Assembly (NCBI RefSeq): GCF_007741515.1
Contig: NZ_CP036263.1
Location: 558,001-622,000, forward strand
Direction of reading: 5' to 3'
DNA from: Adhaeretor mobilis
GTDB taxonomy: Bacteria; Planctomycetota; Planctomycetia; Pirellulales; Lacipirellulaceae
Length of the DNA: 64,000 bases
The position numbers and the translations under genes were made by a program. The notes under the pieces are model-generated. The model was given only the letters and a program-made list of their open reading frames with translations, was not told the DNA's origin and did no database searches. This document shows positions 17,326 through 24,936 of the stretch, piece by piece; within the stretch, counting starts at the first letter, position 1, and each line of letters begins with the position of its first letter.

Positions 17326-17363
17326 AGAAAAAAAAATTGCGTGCATTTGCTCTTCCTTTCTGG
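17326..17363 (+). promoter_or_regulatory. Shared island element, copy C (diverged)
   Basis: AGAAAAAAAAA at 17326, TTGCTCTTC at 17347 (spacing two longer than the other copies), then CTGG where the others have GTAG. It lies 56 nt before the 17420 gene. Confidence 0.4.
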
Positions 17364-17419
17364 TCGAGCACTTTTTGTGCAGCAGCCTGTCCGTTTCAAA
17401 CTCTAGCGTGGAGAGAAGT

Positions 17420-17587
17420 ATGCGCCCTCAACAAGAAGCAGCCCAACAAGAAGACATTCCGTTTCAAAAAAACCAAGCGTGGCGAGGAGGTTTTTCGTCG
17501 TCAACAGTGCTGACTGGGACAATCGTCCTCATTAGCTTGCTGCTAATCGTTGCGGTGGCAGGCGTTGGCATAGTGCCGCTAGCCTGA
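17420..17587 (+). CDS. Small single-span membrane protein, 55 aa
   Basis: The ATG at 17420 has GGAGAG 6 nt upstream. A hydrophilic Gln-rich N-terminus is followed by one hydrophobic helix (TVLTGTIVLISLLLIVAVAG, about residues 29-50) and a short tail. It would sit in the cytoplasmic membrane. It is the first gene of the unit that also holds the Clp_N-like gene, 23 bp downstream. It may anchor or sense for a partner in the island; no family recognised. Confidence 0.6.
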   Translation: MRPQQEAAQQEDIPFQKNQAWRGGFSSSTVLTGTIVLISLLLIVAVAGVGIVPLA

Positions 17588-17610
17588 ATTCCACGGAGAG
17601 GTCCACCGCC

Positions 17611-18207
17611 ATGGCCCTTGCTACTACTGCCAACACGCCTTCCTTGTTCGCGATCTACTTCGCCTTTGAAGAAGCAACGCACCGTGCCTACGCACATGCC
17701 GTGGAAATGGCCAGTGGTGGCGTAGTGACTTGCGAAGGCATTTTGGTCGGGATTTCCGAACTGCAGCCCGAGCATAGACAACATGTTCCAACGAGCGTGC
17801 TCAGCTACAAAGCTGTGCGAGAAGACACCAGCTTGCCACTCGTCAACGAGCCGGCTCTCAGGAACGCACTGGTCAACGCGTATCTCATCGCTGCAGCCCA
17901 ATCGAGTGAGTCACGACCACAGATCACGTTAAAGGCACTACTGGCTGCTGTTTTGGCTGAGTCCCCATGGCGAGCAATAACGGCAGCACTATTCAAAGAG
18001 CTTGGGCTCGCCGTCCCGACAGGCCTGAAGATCTGTGAAGCAAGAGTGAAGCGAACTTACGTGCCTCCCGCGCCGCCCGATCCAGTAGAAATAGAACGGC
18101 AGTACCTCGCCGTGGCTAATGCATGGGTTGGACTGCAGGACAATAGCTGCGACCAGGATGAAGCGTCTGAGGCAGTACGTCAGTGGTCGCGCAGCCATCA
18201 GTATTAG
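17611..18207 (+). CDS. Stand-alone Clp_N-like protein, 198 aa
   Basis: A GGAGAGG site precedes the ATG. Two related helical repeats resemble the Clp amino-terminal domain that binds adaptors and substrates. Repeat one (about 12-60) has FEEATHRAYAHAVEMA followed by VTCEGILVGISEL (family: T-E-H-L-L-L-x-L-L). Repeat two (about 78-135) has NALVNAYLIAAAQ, ITLKALLAAVLAE and LFKELGL. No AAA+ module follows. The tail is Pro-rich (PPAPPDPVEIE). In this island, with a Lon-like protease and a Pup ligase homologue, a substrate-delivery role is attractive but unproven. Confidence 0.55.
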   Translation: MALATTANTPSLFAIYFAFEEATHRAYAHAVEMASGGVVTCEGILVGISELQPEHRQHVPTSVLSYKAVREDTSLPLVNEPALRNALVNAYLIAAAQSSESRPQITLKALLAAVLAESPWRAITAALFKELGLAVPTGLKICEARVKRTYVPPAPPDPVEIERQYLAVANAWVGLQDNSCDQDEASEAVRQWSRSHQY

Positions 18208-18215
18208 ATGGCTTT

Positions 18216-18251
18216 GGAAAAAGAAGGGCACCAAATGCTCTTCGTTGGTGT
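18216..18251 (+). promoter_or_regulatory. Shared island element, copy D
   Basis: GGAAAAA at 18216, ATGCTCTTC at 18235 (spacing 19), then GTGT at 18248 in place of GTAG. It lies 110 nt before the Pup-like gene and would drive the modifier, ligase and NTPase 3. Confidence 0.55.
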
Positions 18252-18361
18252 AAGAGGATCGGCCACAAGCATTGCAATGGCAGGCTACCCGATCAAAGCC
18301 CGCAGTCGCCGAGGGCCGGCTGCTTCGGCGAAATCTTTAGATGTCCTCTGGAGACAGGAAA

Positions 18362-18535
18362 ATGAAAAAAAAGACGAACGAGATGCCTACTAAGTCGACG
18401 GCCCCTGAGAAGGTTCCCGGCAAGTCGCGTCGCCAAATCCTCAGCGAAGCGATGGAGAAGTCGGAAGGCGACGGCACGTTGAAGAGTGATCCTGTTGGCT
18501 CGCTTGAAAATCGTCGGAATCCTTCCGGCGAGTGA
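18362..18535 (+). CDS. Pup/UBact-like protein modifier, 57 aa, ending Gly-Glu
   Basis: The ATG at 18362 has GGAG 8 nt upstream. The product is highly charged and looks disordered: a Lys-rich start, a central helix (RRQILSEAMEKSEGD) and a C-terminus NRRNPSGE. Pup and UBact modifiers are small, disordered, have one helical stretch and end in Gly-Gly-Glu/Gln or Ser-Gly-Glu/Gln; a final Glu can be ligated directly without deamidation. The decisive context is that the next gene, 43 bp downstream, is a PafA-type ligase homologue. Sequence alone would not identify such a short protein; position plus C-terminus make the case. It contains several lysines of its own. No proteasome subunit gene is in the window. 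Confidence 0.7.
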   Translation: MKKKTNEMPTKSTAPEKVPGKSRRQILSEAMEKSEGDGTLKSDPVGSLENRRNPSGE

Positions 18536-18578
18536 TTTTTGATTCCTTGAAACGCAACGCGCACGTGGGGTGCAGGCG

Positions 18579-19979
18579 ATGACAAACGATGGCCTTCCGT
18601 TTGTGATGGGCGTCGAAGAAGAGTGCCTTACTCTGGGCAGTCACATCGACATGGATCGCATGTTTGTCGCGATTCAATCGCTGGCCCCCACGTTGCGTGC
18701 TTGTCCTTCAGGAATCTTTACACCTCTTGGAAGAATCTATCTTGACGGCTCCCACCTTGAGCTCGCTTCTGCCGAAGCGGGCTCACCATGGATACTCGCT
18801 GATATCGTCGCCAGACAACAACAATTGGTTGCTGAGGCTATCCAGTCAGTAGCTGGTGCAGGCGGCAGTCTGGAGTTTGCGAACATCAACTACAGCGGAC
18901 TACTGCGATCAGGAGCTTGCACTTGGGGGACTCACGAGAACTATCTGGTTAATCGTCCGGTCTCTTGGTTCGCCGAGCAGATGATCCCGTTTCTGTGTAG
19001 CCGTTTCTATGCCGGCAGTGGTGCCGTTCACTGGCCGAGCGGGCGCTATGTAGCTTCTGCACGTGTGCAATTTCTCGCAGCGGAGACAAACGGGAATACT
19101 ACGCGCAATCGCCCGCTCTTCTGCACAGCGAGATCGGACCCTGGTGAAAATGGCAGGGAATTACGTCGTTGCCACCTTGTCTGCGCAGACGGTCATCGGT
19201 CGCCAATCAACTTAGCTTTGCAGTTCGGTGCAACCTCGCTAGTTCTCCATGCGTTGATCGAGAGACCGAAGAAGTTAAAATCGATTCCTCGCCCCAGCGG
19301 AGCTTCCAAGAAACTCTGGCTAGTGTGTGCCAAGCATTTTAACTTCTTGGCAAAGCCAGGAGAGCCCCTTGCAGTTCATCCGGGAGCTATCCAGCTGCAG
19401 CGATTCTATCTGCAGCTCGTGAGCGACTGGCTCGCAGGCTCGAGAGCTGCTCCTGATTGGTCCGACAAAATCGTTGCGCTTTGGCAAGCAACGCTTGACG
19501 CTGTTGAGCAGGGCAACCACCTATGGCTAAGCCAACGGCTGGATGCCTGGATCAAGTATGATCTATTGGATGTAGCACTTGAAGTGATGGGCTCTAACTG
19601 GCGAGAAGCGGCCGATAACCGACTTCTCTCCTCACATTTGACACTGATCTCACAGGACTACCATTGTTTCACAAAAAGCGATTCGATCTTCCAAGTGCTC
19701 TGCGAAAAAGAGGCAATCCTAAGATCACCAAGATTTTTGCCAGTGAACGACCGCTGGAAGATTGCTACCAAGACACGCGCAGCCGCTCGTGCAAAGATGA
19801 TCTGTGAGCATGCCGGCGAAACGGACCTGGTACTCGACTGGAACGGTATGATTAACCTGCAAACGGGTGAGCGTTGGGGACTCGTGGATCCTATGGCAAC
19901 GAGATTTGAACTCCTGCCGCATGCGTCTGACTTTAATCTTGACCGACTTCGCTCGCAGCTCAGTGGCGTAGTCGATTGA
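18579..19979 (+). CDS. PafA/Dop-family Pup ligase homologue
   Basis: 466 aa from the ATG at 18579 (a GTG at 18570 is also possible). It aligns by eye along its whole length with mycobacterial PafA: MGVEEE (10-15, family MGIExE, metal and ATP site), LDGSHLELASAE (55-66), GTHENYLV (117-124, family G-C-H-E-N-Y-L), TTRNRPLF (174-181), RRCHLVCADG (197-206, family RRLHVIxGD), GATSLVL, and a C-terminal RARxx..VDW-type stretch (LVLDWNG). PafA joins the C-terminal Glu of Pup to lysines of target proteins using ATP, in a glutamine-synthetase-like fold. The spacing between the first two motifs is short, without the insertion seen in the depupylase Dop, so a ligase is favoured. It lies between the Pup-like gene and NTPase 3. 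Confidence 0.9.
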   Translation: MTNDGLPFVMGVEEECLTLGSHIDMDRMFVAIQSLAPTLRACPSGIFTPLGRIYLDGSHLELASAEAGSPWILADIVARQQQLVAEAIQSVAGAGGSLEFANINYSGLLRSGACTWGTHENYLVNRPVSWFAEQMIPFLCSRFYAGSGAVHWPSGRYVASARVQFLAAETNGNTTRNRPLFCTARSDPGENGRELRRCHLVCADGHRSPINLALQFGATSLVLHALIERPKKLKSIPRPSGASKKLWLVCAKHFNFLAKPGEPLAVHPGAIQLQRFYLQLVSDWLAGSRAAPDWSDKIVALWQATLDAVEQGNHLWLSQRLDAWIKYDLLDVALEVMGSNWREAADNRLLSSHLTLISQDYHCFTKSDSIFQVLCEKEAILRSPRFLPVNDRWKIATKTRAAARAKMICEHAGETDLVLDWNGMINLQTGERWGLVDPMATRFELLPHASDFNLDRLRSQLSGVVD

Positions 19980-20028
19980 CTTTACTATAAACTGGAAGCA
20001 CTACCTGCAAGCCGCACGACGAACTGCC

Positions 20029-23000
20029 ATGCCCTCGACCATGAATCCGCAACAGTGTTTCCTCAGCGATCATTACGTTCGAGAGCAAGATAAATTCGCT
20101 GGCGAAATTCTCGCGATCCGCAGTTTGGTCGATTCCTTTCCCAGTGAGCGTCACGACGAAGCCGCGGGATTATTTACCCCGAAGCGGTTCTTCTACGGAT
20201 TTGACGATCTGTTAAACGTGCCCGCTGAGTCGTTACCCGCATCGACTTACCCTGGTGCTTGGCTTTATGCTCCAGTTAAGACCTACCCTTACAATCCCGA
20301 CAAGCGCGACGGCCGAGATCGCTCTCTCCATGATGGGGCAAGTTTCAGCGAGTTGAGCGAGTTACTGTTGTGGCTTGACGAGCCATCGGGCGATTCATCG
20401 GAAATTTCATCGGCAGCGCATCCCTTTGGCATTTTGCTCACAGCCAAGAGTGGCGCCGGCAAGAGCGTGGCGCAGTTCAAGGCAATGTTCGATTGCCACC
20501 ACGCTCGTGGCGAACAACAACCACGACTGGCAGGCAGACAGTGGTGTCGTCTTCGATCTCCCAAAGGATTGGGTGAAACGTTTACACTCATTGATATGCT
20601 GCCCTTTGCTGAGGACCTTGGCTCAAACAGTGCCCAGCAAGCGCAGCGTCGTCGCGCCATCAACCGTTGGTTGGAGGCGGGGCCGCCGCTACTGATCTTC
20701 TGCGACCTGAACGCAATCGATCGAGAACATGTCGAACAGGTGGCAAACGCCTTACGCGACTTCCAGAACGATCCGCTCCGCCAGCGTCAAGGGCACCGTT
20801 GCGTGGTCGCCTATCGTTCAACCCAGCGCAGCGACACCGCATTTACCACATTGCTCGGTAGTGATGCGTTCCGAGATTTCGAGATGGAGCAACTGCCCGT
20901 TCGCTTAGCGGATGAGTACGTCAGCAACTTGCGAATTATTCGCCAAGCTATAGCAGGGGAAGAATTCGAAGTCGATCTCCAGCAAACCACCAGAATCAGC
21001 GAATTCGCAAACCAGCTACTCATGGCCGATGGTAGCTCGATTATTAGCACGCCGCTGCTGATGCACTTTGCCTCGATCTTGGACGATGCCCAACTCGACC
21101 GCTGTCAGTCACTGAGCGACTTTTACAGTGCAGTCGTGAAAAAGTTGCTGGAGAATAATCACAAGAACTACAGCAATCGCATGAGTGGCGTCTTCGCCGA
21201 TGAAGCAGAGTACAAGACCCGCGTCCAGCTAGCCATGTCACGTGTAGCGCTGGCTATCGTGACTTTGGGAGCTGACGAAACACGGCTAACCGACTTCGAC
21301 CAACTGCTAAGGACTCCCGCTAGCTGGCTTCGGGAGAAGAGCCCACCGGGTCGGTACGATCCTCCGGAGTTGCCGCACTATCTCAGCGGCAGCCTTCTAC
21401 CCAAAGATGCCAAGGAAGCCACAAAACTACGGATAGCGATCAAAGAATATTCACTGTTACGTGGCGAGGGCTCGCAACTGGCGTTTTTGCACGATAGTTT
21501 TTTGTACTATTTCGCGGCGCAAGCGCTCTGGCAACCCGAAAGTGAAGATGTCGATTGGGCCGACGATGCATGGTTCGATAAGGTAGCAGCCATCTTAGCA
21601 AGCGAACCTTTGCGATGGCGTCAGCCCTTGCAGTTTCTTGCTGGTCGCTTGGAGGATAGCGAGCAGTGTCTGCGACTCGTCGAGCGATTGATTCCTGCCG
21701 ATCCCAAACCTGGGCTTACTGAGTTAGTCCAAGTCCTCTGCCGTGAACAAGCCAATGAATCTTCAACCGAAGCGAGCAAGCTCCTCTCCGCGATCCATGC
21801 TGCCACGATTCGCTACGGTTCGTGGTGCCGAGACAACTCAGCTCGGTTGTTTCCGCAAGTCTATCACGAGTTGCGCTGGCGATGGGGAACCGACCAGGAA
21901 AGCTTCCTGAAGTTCGTGGAAACAAGACTTGAATCGCGCCGCAGCCAGCCCGAGCCCATCCGCTGCACGCTGGGCGGCTGGGTAACCGACTCCAATCCAT
22001 CGCTGACGCTAACTGGCGGAGTCAACTGTCTAAGCATCTTGAATGACAAGCTTGTTATCATAGGGTGCGGTGACGGCTACGTTCGCAGTTGGAATCCCAG
22101 CACAGGAGAGCAGCGGGATCTCGTCAAACATGAGAAAGTGGTTACTTCCCTGGAAGTGCTGGAGGGGGGGCGAGTCGTCTCGGGGAGTGAAGATGGTGCG
22201 GTGAAGCTGTGGTCAGCCGAGCAGCGGGTAGCGGGCGCAACCGACCCCGAGCAAGTCCCCACCATCGTTCAGCACGAGGGTGTGGTTACCTCCCTGGTGG
22301 TGCTGGAGGGGGGCCGAGTTGTCTCAGGGAGTACCGATGGCACGGTGAAACTGTGGTATGCTGAGCAGTGGGAAGCAGGCGCATTAGCCCCTGGTCAGGT
22401 CCCCACCATTATCAAGCACGATAAAGGAGTTACTTCCCTGGCGGTGTTGGAGGGAGGCCGCGTCGTCTCAGGGAGTGAAGACGGCGCGGTGAAGCTGTGG
22501 TCAGCGGAGCACTGGGAAGCGGAAGCAATCGACCTGGGGGCGGTCCCCACCATCGTCCAGCACAAGGATGGGGTTACCTCCCTGGCGGTGCTGGAGGGGG
22601 GAAGAGTCGTCTCAGGGGGGGGCGATGGCTTAGTGAAGCTGTGGTCGGCCCAGCAGTGGGAAGCAGGTGCAATCGACCCGAAGAAGGTCCCCACAATTGT
22701 GAAGCACCATGATATGGTTGACTCCCTGGCGGTGCTAGAGGGTGGCCGAGTCGTCTCGGCGAGTTGGCGTGGCGTAGTGAAGCTGTGGTCTGCCGAGGAG
22801 TGGGAAGCGGGTGCAACCGACCCGGAGGAGGTCCCCACCATCATCGAGCACCGTGCTTTTTTTAGCTCCCTAGCAGTGCTGGAGGGCGACCAAGTCGTCT
22901 CGGCGAGTAGGGACGGCGTGGTGAAACTTTGGGCCGCCGACCAGTGGGCAGCGGGTGTAATCGACCCCGAGCAGGTCCCCACCATTGTTCAGTACGGGGG

Positions 23001-24240
23001 TTGGCTTAACTCACTGGCGGTGCTGGAGGGGGGGCGTGTCGTCTCGGGGAGTGACGATGGCTTAGTGAAGCTGTGGTCGGCCGACCAGTGCGAAGCGGGC
23101 ACAACCGACCCGGAGCAGATCGCCACCATTTTCAAGCACAAGAATGGGGTTACTTCCCTGGTGGTGTTGGAGGGGGGGCGAGTCGTGTCGGGGAGTTGGG
23201 ATAGAGCGGTGAAACTGTGGTCGTTAGAACACTTCGAAGCAGTCGCAACCGAACCCGAGCAGGTCCCCGCCATCGTCCAGCACGAGCTTTGGGTTAGCGC
23301 CCTGGCGGTGCTGGAGGGGGGTCGAGTCGTCTCGGGGGGGGGGGATGGCTTAGTGAAGCTGTGGTCGGCCGAACAGTGGGAAGCAGGCGCATTAGCCCCT
23401 GGTCAGGTCCCCACCATTATCAAGCACGATAAAGGAGTTACTTCCCTGGCGGTGTTGGAGGGAGGCCGCGTCGTCTCAGGGAGTGAAGACGGCGTGGTGA
23501 AGCTGTGGTCTGCCGAGGCGTGGGAAGCGGGCGCAACCGACCCCGAGCAGGTCCCCACCATTATCAAGCACGATAAAAGAGTTAATTCCCTGGCGGCGTT
23601 GGAGGGCGGCCGCGTCGTCTCAGGGAGTGAAGATGGCGCGGTGAAGCTGTGGTCAGCCGAACAGTGGGAAGCGGGCGTAACTGAGCTCGATCAGGTCCCG
23701 ACGATCGTACAGCACGAGCGTGCGGCTTGGGGAGGCATTGGCGTTAACGTATTGGCGGTGCTGAAGGGGGGCCGAGTCGTCTCGGGGGGTGACGAGGGCG
23801 CGGTGAAACTGTGGTCAGCGGAGCACTGGGAAGCGGAAGCAATCGACCTGGGGGCGGTCCCCACCATCGTCCAGCACAAGGATGGGGTTACCTCCCTGGC
23901 GGTGCTGGAGGGGGGAAGAGTCGTCTCAGGGGGGGGCGATGGCCTAGTGAAGCTGTGGTCAATCGAGCAGCGGGAGGCGGGAGCAATCGACACCGAGCAG
24001 GTCGCCACGATCGTTCAGCATGGGGGTGCGGTCACCGCCTTGGTGGTTCTGGAGGGGGGCCGCATCCTGAGCGCTGGTGCCGATAACATGTTGCGACTTG
24101 CCGAACTCACCAGCAAGAGTGTCATATGTGAGCATGCTTTTACTGCAAGACCCAGTCATCTTGCCTACGATCAATCCAACTCCATGATCTGGATTGGGTT
24201 CCATGATGGCCACGTCGAGTGCTGGCAAGTGGATCGCTGA
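20029..24240 (+). CDS. STAND/NACHT-like NTPase fused to WD40 array, paralogue 3
   Basis: 1403 aa, 49 bp after the ligase. The N-terminal module (CFLSDHYVRE, LFTPKRFFYGF) is shared with the other two NTPases. Walker A is AKSGAGKS (139-146), Walker B is LLIFCDLN, and the arm motif is LAFLHDSFLYYFAA. The linker CTLGGWVTDSN precedes WD40 blades: one diverged blade, thirteen repeat units (from residue 702) and two diverged blades ending GHVECWQVDR. Its unit family (WSAEQWEAG..DPEQVPTIVQH, VVSGSEDG) differs from that of the other two arrays. Two internal segments have exact copies elsewhere in the array (see repeats). A G11 run lies at 23334. It probably shares a transcript with the Pup-like modifier and ligase. 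Confidence 0.9.
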   Translation: MPSTMNPQQCFLSDHYVREQDKFAGEILAIRSLVDSFPSERHDEAAGLFTPKRFFYGFDDLLNVPAESLPASTYPGAWLYAPVKTYPYNPDKRDGRDRSLHDGASFSELSELLLWLDEPSGDSSEISSAAHPFGILLTAKSGAGKSVAQFKAMFDCHHARGEQQPRLAGRQWCRLRSPKGLGETFTLIDMLPFAEDLGSNSAQQAQRRRAINRWLEAGPPLLIFCDLNAIDREHVEQVANALRDFQNDPLRQRQGHRCVVAYRSTQRSDTAFTTLLGSDAFRDFEMEQLPVRLADEYVSNLRIIRQAIAGEEFEVDLQQTTRISEFANQLLMADGSSIISTPLLMHFASILDDAQLDRCQSLSDFYSAVVKKLLENNHKNYSNRMSGVFADEAEYKTRVQLAMSRVALAIVTLGADETRLTDFDQLLRTPASWLREKSPPGRYDPPELPHYLSGSLLPKDAKEATKLRIAIKEYSLLRGEGSQLAFLHDSFLYYFAAQALWQPESEDVDWADDAWFDKVAAILASEPLRWRQPLQFLAGRLEDSEQCLRLVERLIPADPKPGLTELVQVLCREQANESSTEASKLLSAIHAATIRYGSWCRDNSARLFPQVYHELRWRWGTDQESFLKFVETRLESRRSQPEPIRCTLGGWVTDSNPSLTLTGGVNCLSILNDKLVIIGCGDGYVRSWNPSTGEQRDLVKHEKVVTSLEVLEGGRVVSGSEDGAVKLWSAEQRVAGATDPEQVPTIVQHEGVVTSLVVLEGGRVVSGSTDGTVKLWYAEQWEAGALAPGQVPTIIKHDKGVTSLAVLEGGRVVSGSEDGAVKLWSAEHWEAEAIDLGAVPTIVQHKDGVTSLAVLEGGRVVSGGGDGLVKLWSAQQWEAGAIDPKKVPTIVKHHDMVDSLAVLEGGRVVSASWRGVVKLWSAEEWEAGATDPEEVPTIIEHRAFFSSLAVLEGDQVVSASRDGVVKLWAADQWAAGVIDPEQVPTIVQYGGWLNSLAVLEGGRVVSGSDDGLVKLWSADQCEAGTTDPEQIATIFKHKNGVTSLVVLEGGRVVSGSWDRAVKLWSLEHFEAVATEPEQVPAIVQHELWVSALAVLEGGRVVSGGGDGLVKLWSAEQWEAGALAPGQVPTIIKHDKGVTSLAVLEGGRVVSGSEDGVVKLWSAEAWEAGATDPEQVPTIIKHDKRVNSLAALEGGRVVSGSEDGAVKLWSAEQWEAGVTELDQVPTIVQHERAAWGGIGVNVLAVLKGGRVVSGGDEGAVKLWSAEHWEAEAIDLGAVPTIVQHKDGVTSLAVLEGGRVVSGGGDGLVKLWSIEQREAGAIDTEQVATIVQHGGAVTALVVLEGGRILSAGADNMLRLAELTSKSVICEHAFTARPSHLAYDQSNSMIWIGFHDGHVECWQVDR
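22132..24021 (+). repeat. Thirteen tandem WD40 units (coding), paralogue 3
   Basis: Units start at 22132 and then every 144 bp to 23716; that unit is 162 bp because of an 18-bp insertion (AAWGGIG). The last unit starts at 23878. The stretch 22495-22629 is identical over 135 bp to 23809-23943, and 22366-22486 is identical over 121 bp to 23374-23494. Confidence 0.95.
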
Positions 24241-24253
24241 TGCCGATAGGTCA

Positions 24254-24289
24254 GGAAAAACTTCCTGCCCGAATGCTCTTCTCTCGTAG
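24254..24289 (+). promoter_or_regulatory. Shared island element, copy E
   Basis: GGAAAAA at 24254, ATGCTCTTC at 24273 (spacing 19), GTAG at 24286-24289. It lies 62 nt before the 24352 gene. Confidence 0.6.
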
Positions 24290-24351
24290 ACACGACGCTC
24301 CAACGAAACCGTCCGGTTCGGCGTTGTGTGATCTCTACGAAAGCTACCGGC

Positions 24352-24846
24352 ATGGCTATCTCGATTCCCCAGTTTGCAGCGTTGCTCGACCAGCAGCGCG
24401 TTCGCTACGACATTGATGAGACCAAAGGGACTGCGACGATTCATTTCAATAATCATGAATCGTTTGTTATCAGGCTCTCTCGCGACGGCAGGACGCTTCA
24501 GTTCACCAGTTCACAACTGGCCGACTTACGTTCGCTCAGTCCTGCGCAGCGACAGCAGTTGCAACGCAAGTTTGCGAGTGTGAATCGCCGCATTCGACCT
24601 GGCCGCTATCGCTGCCAGACCTCCCTAACGGCCCAAGCCACGGTCCACTTGGGCGACCAACCATTGCAGGCGAAAAGCCTTGTGAAGCACTTTGGATTGG
24701 TGCTGGGACTTACGCAGCTCTTCCATGCCGGCATGAACCCCGCAGCGATCCCCCAGTACAGCCGCCTGGCCGCACTGCGTCGCTATCTCAGCCTAACAAG
24801 GCAGCGGTTCGACATCCCCCTGAGCCAGCCCAAGAAAAACTTCTAG
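24352..24846 (+). CDS. YbjN-like protein (type III chaperone-like fold), copy 2
   Basis: The start at 24352 (MAISIPQFAALL) is chosen over the upstream ATG because it lies clear of element E and begins the domain. 164 aa. The order of elements matches the 16848 protein: strands ending in FVIRLSRDGRTLQFTSSQL, a helix with VNRRIRPGRYRC (copy 1: NKRIALGRY), then strands and a helix VHLGDQPLQAKSLVKHFG. The tail is basic with an RQRFDIPLSQPKK end. Identity to copy 1 is low, so they are old paralogues. The role is unknown. Element F begins inside the 3' end of this gene. Confidence 0.5.
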   Translation: MAISIPQFAALLDQQRVRYDIDETKGTATIHFNNHESFVIRLSRDGRTLQFTSSQLADLRSLSPAQRQQLQRKFASVNRRIRPGRYRCQTSLTAQATVHLGDQPLQAKSLVKHFGLVLGLTQLFHAGMNPAAIPQYSRLAALRRYLSLTRQRFDIPLSQPKKNF

Positions 24847-24868
24847 GCGAAATGCTCTTCAACGGTAG
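24833..24868 (+). promoter_or_regulatory. Shared island element, copy F
   Basis: AGAAAAAC at 24833, ATGCTCTTC at 24852 (spacing 19), GTAG at 24865-24868. It overlaps the end of the YbjN-like gene and lies 68 nt before the 24937 gene. Confidence 0.6.
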
Positions 24869-24936
24869 CCGGGTTGGGAGTGCTACCACTCTCAACCGCG
24901 GCCTCCATTCCCCCTCTTGACCCAAGGAGAGATATC

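Noticed and set aside
22132..24021. Tandem repeats that could suggest a CRISPR array
   Set aside because: The repeats are in-frame WD40 coding units with no short unique spacers and no cas genes.
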